Shown here one piece after another: positions 10,507 through 21,591 of a DNA stretch of 64,000 nt. A model generated the notes under the pieces. That model was not told the DNA's origin. It worked only from the letters and a program-made list of their open reading frames with translations, and searched no databases. Location: NCBI RefSeq assembly GCF_040954645.1, contig NC_092807.1:56709739-56773738 (forward strand), in the 5' to 3' direction. Position numbers and translations under genes: made by a program. Every line of letters starts with the position of its first letter. The stretch's first letter is position 1. The DNA is from Diabrotica undecimpunctata. Lineage: Eukaryota; Arthropoda; Insecta; Coleoptera; Chrysomelidae.

Positions 10507-10921
10507 TTTATATATAAAACTTGTAAAATGTCATATTTAATTCTCCATATATCTGTCACATTCTTTCAGACATCTGTCAACGGTGAATAAATCTTCTTCT
10601 TTTTGTTACTAAACAAAAAAGAATGTTTAAACGAAGTTTTACTTTTGGCAATATAATTGTCAAAAATAAAAATTTTATGTTGGCATTTATGACATTGAGG
10701 CTATTTGTAATTGGTTGCTATTTGAACTTATTTATAAATTTAATTATTCTTATATTAAAAAAATGTTTTCAAAATTATAAAAATTTTTCAGAGAAACATT
10801 TATTAGATAAAAATATTTTTGTATTAAATATTTTGAAGATGTAAGCAGTGATTTTTACTTACCAAACTAATTTTTATTTGGTAAGTTAACAAAAATTGTT
10901 TTTTCTTTTTAGTTCAACCTT

Positions 10922-11091
10922 GTAAGTATTTTGTCTTTTTTAGCTCTTGATAATAATTGTAAACACAATTGAAAGCTCGAGAATACAAAAATAGTTAACC
11001 AATAGCCCTATTATTGACTCCAACCCATCCAAAACAGTTATATATTTGTTCCAAACGAGTCACAAGTACTTCTTTTTTCTTATTCTTGTAG
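10922..11091 (+). other. Candidate 5'-leader intron of PLE copy 3
   Basis: Same GTAAGTAT donor and TTGTAG acceptor as in copy 2; 170 bp; ends 6 nt before the ATG at 11098. Confidence 0.58.
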
Positions 11092-11097
11092 AAAAAT

Positions 11098-13757
11098 ATG
11101 GGTTTTTTCGATGACATCCGAAACGATTATGGGCAATCTACAGTCAGAATTCTGAAGGATTGGACTAGAATTACCATCAAACTTGCTGCTTTACACAATC
11201 AAAAGACCTTTTTGTTGAAGTGAAGATCTAATAGATGTTTCCCTGGACATGTTACAAATGGCCTAGTTAATGTAAATTCCCTTTTACATCATCGGACTGG
11301 GAATATTCACCATGATGCTTGGAAATTATGTGACAGGTTTGGAAGAAATATTATTAATTTAGAAATTAAAATCGCTTTTGCTGATATAAACTTTTTTGAA
11401 AGAAAATTACATGAATTACGTACCAAGGCCTACAATATCTTAAATTTCCACACATTTAGTGAATTTAATCGTAGACAAAGAATTAAATACAACACAGAAT
11501 TTCATAAAATCAAAAAAATACAAATTAATAAGTTCAATAAATTAAAAATAGAAGCTTTTGATAAGATAAAATTTCAAGAAAAATGGTTTAAAAATCTAAC
11601 ATCTATTCATTTTCCTTTTGAAATTAAAAAATTTTTAGCATTAGGACCTAAATTTTCTTTATGTCCTTCCAAATCTGATATTAGAGTTCCTAATTTACTT
11701 TCTGATATTGAATCAATAATCAGACCACTTAATGATAGTCAAAAGGATGTTGTTAGATCTAAATGTACAAACGTTATTACAAACTTTTTGCATAAAGAAG
11801 TCAAAGATCATTTTTTAAATAAATACTATATGCAAACTAAACTTTTTCTTAAAAACCATCCTGAAATTTATATTGTTAAAAGCGATAAAGGTAACGTAAC
11901 TGTTGTAATGTACAAAGAGGATTATCTACAAAAAACTGGAGAACTCTTAAATGATACTAAGTATTACACTACACTTGGAAGGAGTCCTGTTTGTACTTTG
12001 CAACAAAAAGCAAATTGTCTAGTATCTAAATTAAACATAAAGAAATTTATTGATAATAAAAAAGCAAAAGAGCTCAACATTTATAATTCTATTGCTCCAC
12101 GGTTCTATGCTCTGCCAAAAATACATAAACCAACTTTATCTATGAGACCAATTGTTTCATCTTTATGCCCTCCTAATGGACCAATAGCACAGCTCCTCAC
12201 TGACATCTTAACTAATGCTTATAATTTAAACAACAATTTTTACATTAAAGATTCATTTGATTTTAGTTCTTTCATTAATAATTTTCAATTACCACAAAAT
12301 TATGTTTTAGTTAGTTTTTCTATGCTCTGCCAAAAATACATAAACCAACTTTATCTATGAGACCAATTGTTTCATCTTTATGCCCTCCTAATGGACCAAT
12401 AGCACAGCTCCTCACTGACATCTTAACTAATGCTTATAATTTAAACAACAATTTTTACATTAAAGATTCATTTGATTTTAGTTCTTTCATTAATAATTTC
12501 CAATTACCACAAAATTATGTTTTAGTTAGTTTTGATGTAACATCTCTTTTTACTAATTTGCCTTTAGATTTAATCATAAGTAGTGTTGAAAAACATTGGA
12601 ATGAGATTTCACAACACACTAATATTGACTTATTACATTTCAAAACACTTATCAACTTTGTTTTTGATTCTAATATTTTTATATTTAATGGTGTATTTTA
12701 TAAACAAATTTTTGGTAGTCCTATGGGATCTAGTCTTTCACCCATTCTAAGTAGCTATGTCATGGATGATGTTATCAGTGATTGTATCAGTAATTGCACT
12801 TTTTTCATTCCTTTTATTAAGAGATATGTAGATGATTTAGTTTTGGCACTTCCTAAACACAAAATTCATGAAACAGTCAACATTTTCAACAGTCATAATT
12901 AACATATACAATTCACAGTTGAGGAAGAGGTAGATAATTCTCTACCATTCCTTGACATGAGAATTGTAAGAAATACAGACAATATGTTGAAAACCAGATG
13001 GTTCAGAAAACCCATATGTAGTAATAGATTTATAAGCTATTACTCTCACCATCCAAATAAGATGAAAATGAACCTTATAACAGGATTAAAAGAACGTGTT
13101 TTAAAACTTTCTCATCCAGATTATCTACAGGAAGATCTTCAATTATTAAAAAATATTCTAATTGAAAACTCTTATCCTCCAGATATGCTACATAGGATGC
13201 TTTTTTCTAATATTGGTAATATAAATAATTTAACACCATTTTTTGCTCAATCTCAAAACATTGTATCTAACAATCAGAACATCTATTATCATTCACTACC
13301 TTTTATACCATCATTAACACCTAAATTAATACAAACACTAAAGGTTATTGACAATATAAAAATAGCAACAAAGAACATCAAAACTATTTCATCTTTATAT
13401 TCTAAAACTAAATATCCTATAGACAAATTTGAAAAAACGAATTTAGTATACAGCATTAGTTGTACTCAGTGTGAGGCTGAATATGTTGGTGAGACCGGAA
13501 GAAATCTTTCAAATCGCATTATTTCTCACAAAAGTGATTGCAGAATTAAAAAACCATCTTGTGCTTTGGCAGAACATGTAATCGATAAAGACCATATTAT
13601 GGATTTTGATAACATTAAAATTTTATGTAGTGAAAGTAATAAATTTAAAAGGACTTTTTTGGAAATGGTTTGTATTAGCAAAAATGATAAGAGTTTAAAC
13701 AAAAGATCTGAAATTCAAAATTTAAGCAAAATTTATAATTATATTCTTTCTTTATGA
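11098..13757 (+). pseudogene. PLE reverse transcriptase/GIY-YIG endonuclease, copy 3
   Basis: Same domain order as copy 2. More decayed at the start: TGT to TGA at 11221-11223 stops translation after 41 codons. The frame reopens to 12360, where the 215-bp duplication (second unit from 12319) throws it out of frame. The second unit reads from 12357 to 12902 and is stopped by CAA to TAA at 12900-12902, just after the catalytic YVDD region (about 12825-12836). The last open part, 12957-13757, holds the RT thumb and GIY-YIG domain (YVGETGR at about 13482-13502). Three independent lesions, so dead. Confidence 0.92.
12104..12533 (+). repeat. Internal tandem duplication in PLE copy 3 RT
   Basis: 12104-12318 is repeated at 12319-12533 (215 bp). 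Breakpoints are identical to those in copy 2, so the duplication predates the split of copies 2 and 3. Confidence 0.93.
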
Positions 13758-14150
13758 TTTATATATAAAACTTGTAAAATGTCATATTTAATTCTCCATA
13801 TATCTGTCACATTCTTTCAGACATCTGTCAACGGTGAATAAATCTTATTCTTTTTGTTACTAAACAAAAAAGAATGTTTAAACGAAGTTTTACTTTTGGC
13901 AATATAATTGTCAAAAATAAAAATTTTATGTTGGCATTTATGACATTGAGGCTATTTGTAATTGGTTGCTATTTGAACTTATTTATAAATTCAATTATTC
14001 TTATATTAAAAAAATGTTTTCAAAATTATAAAAATTTTTCAGAGAAACATTTATTAGATAAAAACGTTTTTGTATTAAATATTTTGAAGATGTAAGCAGT
14101 GATTTTTACTTACCAAACTAATTTTTATTTGGTAAGTTAACAAAAATTGT

Positions 14151-14357
14151 TTTTTCTTTTTAGTTCAACTTTGTAAGTATTTTGTCTTTTTTAGCTCTTG
14201 ATAATAATTGTAAACACAATTGAAAGCTCGAGAATAATAAAATAGTTAACCAATAGCCCTATTATTGACTCCAACCCATCCAAAACAGTTATATATTTGT
14301 TCCAAACGAGTCACAAGTACTTTTTTTTTCTTATTCTTGTAGAAAAATATGGGTTTT
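14151..14357 (+). mobile_element. PLE leader fragment closing the array
   Basis: Leader of a fourth unit, including donor (14173), acceptor (14341-14342) and the first codons of the ORF (ATG at 14349). It stops after the GGGTTTT shared with copies 2 and 3 and joins a LINE 3' end at 14358. The array therefore has leader sequence at its 3' edge, the pseudo-LTR arrangement reported for PLEs, though a secondary deletion would look the same. Confidence 0.85.
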
Positions 14358-14470
14358 CCTGGCTTCAAAATTTACGAAAGTGGTATAAAACGACTACCAC
14401 TGAACTATTCCGCGCTGCAATAAACAAAGTAAAGATAGCCGTGATGATCGCCAACATCCGGAACGGATAG
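14358..14470 (+). pseudogene. RTE-like LINE, C-terminal fragment
   Basis: The last 37 codons of a LINE ORF2: a tryptophan-leucine start, then TTTTELFRAA and MIANIRNG before the stop at 14468-14470. The same terminus occurs at 59690-59810 and, inverted, at 48828-48905. It abuts the PLE leader at 14357/14358 with a short shared TTTTCCTGG-like stretch, so the junction may be microhomology-mediated. RTE-like assignment rests on resemblance of the full version at 57790-59810. Confidence 0.8.
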
Positions 14471-14489
14471 GCACTTTAAAAAGAAGAAC

Positions 14490-14968
14490 TCTCATCAATT
14501 AGTTGAAAATCTTCAACTTGGTGTTTGTGGTTCATTATCGTCAACTTTAGCAAATATGGATCGAAAGTAATCTACCCATGTTTCCTTCTGAATGTGTTTT
14601 TTTGTTATTAGTTCACTCATCTCTTTTCTTTGTCATCTGATCGGTCTCCGTATTTCTGTGTTCCGTATTTTTGTGTTCTGTAGACGTCGGGTTCCATGTG
14701 TTTCGAGAAGCCCTGCCAGTATTCCCTTTTTATTTGTCTAGCTAAAGTACCTATTCGTTTCATTTCTGATTCGTTTATAGTGGTTATATGCCTGTTGTGT
14801 TTGTTGTGTTCTGTATTGTAAAAAGGCTTTCTTCCATTCTTCACATTTTGTCTTCAATTTCTCTCTAAACCATGGTACGATGGCAAGATGATCTACCGAA
14901 AAATTGGATCCATACTGTACAAGACCGTGCACTTTGTCTGGAGGCCTATGTCCTGTAGTGGACGTATA
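14490..14968 (-). pseudogene. LINE endonuclease-RT linker fragment
   Basis: On the minus strand the open pieces 15046-14738 and 14844-14617 read like the lysine/arginine-rich helix between the endonuclease and RT of insect LINEs: VPWFREKLKTKCEEWKKAF, then a YRTQQTQQAYNHYKRIRNE-type stretch, IKREYWQGF and, further on, ETWVDYFRSIF. Neither endonuclease nor RT core is present. At least one frameshift. Family (RTE or related) is uncertain. Confidence 0.65.
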
Positions 14969-14981
14969 CCGGGTTGATAAT

Positions 14982-15020
14982 AATGATAAGTGCGGAATAT
15001 TTGATTCCGCACTTATCATT
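14982..15020. repeat. Perfect 17-bp inverted repeat
   Basis: AATGATAAGTGCGGAAT (14982-14998) and its exact complement (15004-15020) are separated by ATTTG. Partly matching bases extend outward (GTTGAT left, ATCAAC right). It is adjacent to the edge of the LINE fragment. Confidence 0.9.
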
Positions 15021-15046
15021 TTCATCAACATTTTATACATGATCAT

Positions 15047-17085
15047 ATCAATATTTTATTAGAACACTGGATTATAATGAAATAGTGATTAATATTCACC
15101 AAAATAATCAATTCTGCTAATAAATATTTTGCTCTCTTTAGGCAGAGCGTCTGTACTGCGAGGTTGCCAATTTTTGTCGTAAGTTCCATTTTAAATGATG
15201 TAATGTACACATTTTTCATCATAGGTATGAAACAACAATTTGAAACAAATTTAGTTTGTTTTGCTTTTATTCTTACAAAATGGTAATAGTTTCTGTTACT
15301 GATAATATATAGAAAAGAGAAGTAAGGATTTTCCCGTGACATTCGTTGATACAGGTATCTAAAAATTGCTCTTGATTAGAATTTTGGTGATAACATAATA
15401 TTAAAGTAATAAAGAAAATATGCAAAAGATTGAAAGTCATTTTTTATTTATGAACAATATATAAAGAATATAAGATCGCTATTTAATTTAAAATAATAAA
15501 GGTGAAGACCAGTAAATTTTCACTTAATAGTTATTGCAAAATTGAAATTGTTTATCGAAAATAGCTTTTATCTACAACGTTATTATGCGTAACCTATTGG
15601 GTCTACATGAATACCAAAAGCACCAAATTGAAGAAAAAGGCTTATTCTATCAAGTTTAATTATATAACGATTAAAAAGCTTTTGCACAATATTGTGAAAT
15701 AGATTTGCAAAAGTACTATGATTTTAAGCTTATAAACAGTTAAAATAACATTTTTACACGAATTTACACATATTGTCCTGAGACCCTTAAAACCCGAGTT
15801 TTTAAAAGCCCTTATTTTTCAAAAAATCACGGGAGCTTTGTTTGTACACAATAACCAATTTAAAAAAAAAACCATTTGAAAGATTAAAAGTTCAAATTTA
15901 GACAAAAAAATTTGTGATTTAAAAATAAGCCATCCGTGAAGCTTCAAAGATAAAAGGTCTAAAAGCCAAACAATTTTACCATTTCAAAAACTGAATTCAT
16001 AAATTTATACTTCGATTGCAAAGTCGCAATATGTCCGGTTTTAGTCAACGAAAATTGATGTTTTTTTTAATTTGGTTTACCTCGTAGCATAGATCATAAA
16101 AATACATTTACTTAATTTGTGAATTGGTTATTTACCCAAGTAATTTATTTAAACAATTTGAAATCAATATTTATTTTACTTTTCTCTTATTATTATTTGT
16201 AGAAAAGGTTTTAAAATATTAAGACGCTTAAATATTTATGTATTATAGTTATAAATAATATGTTTTACCAATAAATTTTACAAAACATAATTTGAAGCGT
16301 ATAAAACAAAAGCCAGACATTTGACATTTAAAAAAAAAATGAGTTATATATGGATTTCATATGTAAACATTGATAGGAATCCGTTTTTCTGACCCTTATG
16401 TTTATAAGCAGACATTTGAATAGCATTATTCACAGTTGAAATTTAGCCTTAGATGCAAAAGCAGACATTTGTGTCCACTTGTTACGTGCAAAGGCAGACA
16501 TTTGCCCTTAAACCAATCCGATTGCGACTTTTTAGTCACGTGCTGTCGTGTTTGCGCTATTTGTTATTAAACTCGTATTTCGTTCATACTTTGTACTCAC
16601 ATTAAGACCAAACGTAGTGAACATACGTTATGAATTAGTGCTTATGAAAATAAACAATAATTAAAGATTGTAAATACGAATAACATTATTATTGAACCAA
16701 GTCCAGCTGGTAAAGGGCGAAAACCAGTGGTAAATAAGGATCAATGAAAATAGCAAAAAAAAAACGGTATGATCACATTGAAAATTGTTTAACAACTGAT
16801 CGGATTATATCATTTAACTTCTTTAGGTATTCTCGTTAATGCCTTCCTGAATTTCCCAGGTGCGCTCAAAACACTAAAGTTCATCAATGTTTCTCGTTGA
16901 CAATGACCGTTATCAGAAAATTCAACAAAAGCTTTTATAGCAAATCATCGAAATCCTAACAAGACATGTTTGTGTTGAAGCACTGCGTAACAAATAATCC
17001 AAAAAGACCTGGTACGAAAATTAAAGTTAACGTTCTAAATAAACTAAACTAAATAAAAATTTTATATGTAACATTTACCTTTCAC
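15047..17085. other. AT-rich stretch without recognisable genes
   Basis: About 2 kb with no supportable coding region; the 99-codon minus frame at 15043-15342 matches nothing I know. It holds four copies of a GCAGACATTTG-type motif at 16312-16323, 16408-16418, 16461-16471 and 16494-16504. A short frame at about 16683-16745 (KGRKPVVNKD) could be a remnant of a transposon protein, but is too short to assign. Confidence 0.6.
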
Positions 17086-19560
17086 CTAGTTCCTCCGCTA
17101 CATATGAAGATTTAAAAAGCCTTATCGAACAGGTCTCCTCTCCTCAAATCATCGTAGGTGATTTCAACGGTTATAACTTTATTTGGGGTTCTAAGCGTAC
17201 CGATCACAGAGTAAAACTTCTAGAAAAGGTAATACAGAATCTTTAATTAAATTTCCTAAATTATCGGTCATCTACAAGATTTAACATCTGCACTGAAGAA
17301 TCCTCCGTGATAGATTTAAGCTTCTGTGATCCAGGTCTAGCTCCACGTCTCTCTTGGACTGCTCTCGAGTATACTTATGGTAGCGACCATCACCCTATTA
17401 CCATTGAGAATCTCTCAGGTCAGCCTTGCCCAATATCTTTCTTGCCCAAATGGAATATAAATTCGGTTAAGTGGATCGATTTTGAAAATTACATAGATAA
17501 GGCTTTCGAACGTCTTATATTGAATGATAATATAAACGATTTTTTTACGAGGTACTTTTAATAGTGTCATCTTGCAGAGTGTGGAGCTCTTCATCGGCAA
17601 AACAAAGCCCATTAAAAATCATATTTCTGTGCCTTGGTGGAATTCAGAGTGTAACGAAGCAGTACGTGTCAGCAGAACAGCTTTTAATAGATTTAAGAAT
17701 CATAAAACACCCAAAAATGAAATTAACTACAAAAAAATACAGGCTAGTGCTCAACGTTTAATAAATTAAACAAAAAATCCAGTTGGGCCCAATATGTCTC
17801 TAGCATTAACAGCTCCACCCCTACGAGAGAAGTATAGAGAAAAATACGTAAAATTTCTGGTATAAAGGAGTTATCCCCAATATCTAGTCTCAAAATAGGT
17901 AATCAAATTGTCACCACTCTTATTGAAATTGTTAACACATTAGCATAAACCTACAGAAAAATGTCTTCGATGAAAATGTTGACCCTGTATTTCTGGAAAA
18001 TAAACTAGAAGCCGAAAGGTCTAACCTTTCTCTAGAAAACTACAACATTTCATTACTCGCTCCTCTCACGTTACAAGAACTAAACAATTCACTGAACGAT
18101 CAAAAAGAAACAAGTCCTGGGCCTGACGATATCCCAACTACTTTCTTAAAACACCTACCCAAATCTGCTAAAAATTACATGCTTTAATTATTTAACTTCA
18201 TCTGGCAGCGACACCAGTACCCATCTGTTTGGTCAAAATCTATCATTCTCCCACTTCTCAAAAGCCAAAAATCTCGTCTAGACCCTGATTCCTATAGACC
18301 GATAAGCCTAACTTGTGCAATGGGACTAGAAAAGATTATTAACTCAAGGCTAACTTGGCATCTAAAAAATTGGAACTTACTTATAAACGAACATAATTGT
18401 TTTCGACAAAACCGATCCGGGATATATAACATATTAGACCTAGAAAGTGATATTCATAAATCTCTGGCAACAAAACAGCATTGTATCGCATTATTTTTTA
18501 AACTAAGAAAAGCATTTAATACGTGTTGGAGATTCAACATTTTAAAAAAGTTACAGTCGTGGAACATTCGTGGAAATTGCCTTCATTTTATTAGGAACTT
18601 TTTAGAAAATAGATCTTTTCGTGTAAGAATACGAAACTTAACCTAATGAGAACACTGTCAAATAGATATTGGGGCTCTAATCTCTCTACCCTACTTACAA
18701 TCTACAGAACTCTAATTAGACCAAAAATTGATTATGGATCAATCGCTTACGCCTCTGCTTTCCCCATATTGTTAAAACAGCTAGACGCTATTCACAACAC
18801 AACACTACGACTCTCTCTTGGCGCATTTCGAACGTCACCGGTGGAAAAATTATATTCTGAAAGTGGGGAGTCTTCATTATATCACCACTGAATTTCCTTA
18901 ACACTATCACACGCAACATCAATAGCCTTAAATGTAAACAAACCTCTATTTAATAATACATTCACTAATAAATATATAAATCTCTTTACCAATATTACCA
19001 AACCTCAGATGTCTTAATATCGAATTCCCAATTAGAGAAGAAAATTCTAGGAGTATCAGATTTATAAGGATTCCATCCCACATTGGCATTGCAACGAAAG
19101 TGCGGACCAGTGCGCGAGTGAAATTGCTAAATGTGCCGATATAGAAAAAGCCGAGTATCGAAATACGGTGAGTGATATAAAAGCTTTTATAAATAATCGA
19201 GTTTTGTGCAAGTGGAAAAACGAATGGCAGTCTTCTCAAACATCACTGAAGCAAATTAAAAATGACGTTACAGCTTGGGAACCCTCAACCAGGAACAGGA
19301 GAGAACAACTGGTGATAACGAGATTACGAATTGGACACACGAGACTTACTCATTCATATTTATTGTCCAAAAGTGATCCACCTATTTGTGAAACATGTAA
19401 TGTACACGTTACCGTTAACCATTTATTAATTGAATGCCATAGATTTGCAAATTTTCGTGTTAAGTTTCCCATACCTAACAGTTTAAGTAATTTATTAGGC
19501 ACTAATTTTTCAGCTAGTAATATTGTAAATTTCTTAAAATCTATAGGAATATTTTAAAAA
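17086..19560 (+). pseudogene. I-group LINE ORF2, decayed copy
   Basis: A heavily mutated ORF2. The endonuclease is recognisable from IIVGDFNGYN (about 17147) and YGSDHHPIT (about 17380). A linker with PWWNSECNEAV follows (about 17632), then RT motifs APLTLQELNNSL, PGPDDIP, SYRPISLTCAMG and a degenerate FFKLRKAFN (about 18060-18520). The segment that would carry the catalytic YADD is missing: the frame jumps from the palm at 18646 to the thumb (RPKIDYGSIAY at about 18720). RNase H survives only as a shifted IPSHIGIA (about 19070). The end keeps a C2HC motif, CETCNVHVTVNHLLIEC, at about 19389. Several stops (for example 17245, 17560, 18186). A third LINE lineage distinct from 1913-7639. Confidence 0.85.
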
Positions 19561-20392
19561 CTTTAATTTTGTAATTCTGTAGCCGCCGCTAATAATCATT
19601 ATGGTGGATGCAGGTGTAATTTCTAAATTAAAAAAAGATCTACTAGTAACATGCACAACCTTTAAATTTCACTTACAGTAATACACATCCTGCTTGGCTG
19701 TTCATTCTTTAGAAAAGAAAGATGGAAACATGAAACCCTAGCTGACGTTATAATAATACTGTGTAAAAAAATCATTTTTCGACAACATACTGTCTTAAGC
19801 GTCTTATTTTTTTAGTTTATTCGAGTCTAAATTTCACAAAATTATCTAAGTTTAAAAATATATAAAAAACATATTAAACTTTCCATTACATTACAATGAC
19901 CATGCAAAGTTCAGATGTATATTATATACAGACTAATTAGTTCAATGAGCCATTATGGAAGGATAATTGTTAAGGAATACTTGATAACGATTATTGTTGT
20001 TTCAATATTCGTGTATTGTGCACTTAAATTATTACCCACCGTTTCGTAATCGAATGGTTCCAATTGTGGATATACTTAAGGGGATTTAGAGTTCGAACGT
20101 CCAATTGCTTTGATCAATTTTTAATAAAGTTCGTTGAAGTAAACACAGCACTAGCATGATTTAAAACTTTTCTAGACTTTATCCTCTGTGACAATACTTT
20201 TTGACTGTTAAGTATTTTTTCCATTTGGATAGTTCATTGATCTTAAGGGTACATGAAAATTATTTGTAACAAATTAAATTATCTACAACTTTATTACTAT
20301 TACTTTTAATCGCAAATTGAAAAATAAAAAGTAATAAGCAAAAATAACTAAATATTTTTAAGACACATTCTTTTTTGACCTCATAACTTTTT
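19561..20392. other. AT-rich stretch, possible LINE tail remnant
   Basis: About 830 bp without a gene. Around 19682-19760 a short frame reads HILLGCSFFRKERWKHETL, which resembles the end of a LINE C-terminal domain and may be a relic. Nothing else is recognised. Confidence 0.5.
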
Positions 20393-21591
20393 GAAGTTAT
20401 ACTTCTATACGCGCGGTCCACGTTAGAAATTTGTACTGGAGTGAATCGGTGAAATCATTACATATGTAAGATAATAAGTAAGAGAGAGACAGAAGATATA
20501 TTTTCTCTCTCTTCCTCCCTCCCTATATATGATGTTATGTGATTTGTTTTGTATTATTTATTAAATGTTCATAATTATTTTAGTCTTTTGTATTTCAAAA
20601 GAATAATCTCAATAAATCACTGTATGACCGAGAACTGTCAATTTTGAAATACGTTTATGTCATGTCTAATTGGCAAATATTTTACGTGTTTGGTTCATAC
20701 GCTGGTGTATGTGAGTTCGAATCCCAATATGGATTTCCTTTTTTATTTTTGAAATATTTAAAAACCTCATGTTAATTGTATTAAATATATGTAATAAACG
20801 CAAAAATGCTAAATTTTAAAATAAAATGAAAATTTACAACATAATCCGAGTTGTTGGTTTTTTATTTTTATCTTCCATAAACGTTTTTTGAAGTTATACT
20901 TCTAGTTATACTTCTATACGCACGTTCGACGTTGGAAATTTGTGTGTATTCGTATGTTGAGTGAATCGGCAAAATCATTACATATGTATGATATAGGTAA
21001 GGGAGAGACAGAAGATATATTTTCTCTCTCTTTCTCTCTCTAGAATAAAAATGTTCCTTTTGTAAACATATTTAATATTCATTAATATTATTAATTTTTT
21101 TATTAATATTATTATCATGGTAAATTAAACATATGCGTAAGTTATGTATATTGTCATTTTTAAATACTTATGAATATTGCATTTTAATTTGTATTGTATT
21201 ATAATATTGAATTATGTGGCAGTGTATTGTATTGTATTTTTATATTAATAACAAAATTTACAATTAATTTTACAGCAGAGTATGTGTAAAAAATTTGTTT
21301 TGCATTCAACTCCTTTTATACATATTTTATATAAAAATAAAAATATATATTTTCATAAAAATATTGATTCAATCCTTCATTTACTTACTATACTCCCATT
21401 ACAGGTCAAATGTTTATATACAGCAAACAATGCACCATATACCTGTATACCTAATTCTTTTTCTCTTTCTGCTCTCTCTTACCTATACCATTACATATGT
21501 AATGATTGTGCAGATTGACTTCCATGTAAATTTGTAAAGACTAACGCGTGTATAGAAGTATAACTTCTACCGGCAGTCCCACTGGACTGCC
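20393..21591. mobile_element. Foldback/MITE-like element with duplicated left end
   Basis: The left end GAAGTTATACTTCTATACGC (from 20393) and about 100 bp inward are repeated directly from 20890 and, inverted, at about 21465-21569 (TAGAAGTATAACTTCTA). Shared inner landmarks are ATTACATATGTA and a GAGAGAGACAGAAG-type purine run. The right side finishes with a perfect 8-bp hairpin, GGCAGTCC-CACT-GGACTGCC, at 21572-21591. No transposase is visible, so it is non-autonomous; the superfamily is not resolved. The two left ends suggest one copy nested in or duplicated beside another. No clear target-site duplication found. Confidence 0.65.

Larger units (their letters stand above)
7654..10904 (+). 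mobile_element. Penelope-like element, array copy 2
   Basis: A complete PLE unit of about 3.25 kb: leader with candidate intron (7673-7842), ORF from 7849, GIY-YIG end at 10506, and 3' UTR ending in the 10-bp hairpin (10857-10886). It is followed without a break by the leader of copy 3. It carries a 215/216-bp internal tandem duplication in the RT that copy 3 shares and copy 1 lacks. The boundary with copy 3 is conventional because the array is seamless. Confidence 0.93.
10905..14150 (+). mobile_element. Penelope-like element, array copy 3
   Basis: Third head-to-tail PLE unit. Corresponding points lie 3249 bp (donor 7673 to 10922) and 3251 bp (10922 to 14173) apart, so the unit length is almost constant. 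Leader intron candidate 10922-11091, ORF start 11098, stop 13757, 3' UTR with hairpin at about 14107-14136. It shares the RT duplication with copy 2. Confidence 0.93.

Noticed and set aside
15043..15342. 99-codon minus-strand frame
   Set aside because: No recognisable domain and no supporting neighbour; AT-rich chance frame.
20690..20740. tRNA-like string (GAGTTCGAATCCC)
   Set aside because: B-box resemblance only; the T-stem does not pair and no acceptor or anticodon arms could be drawn.
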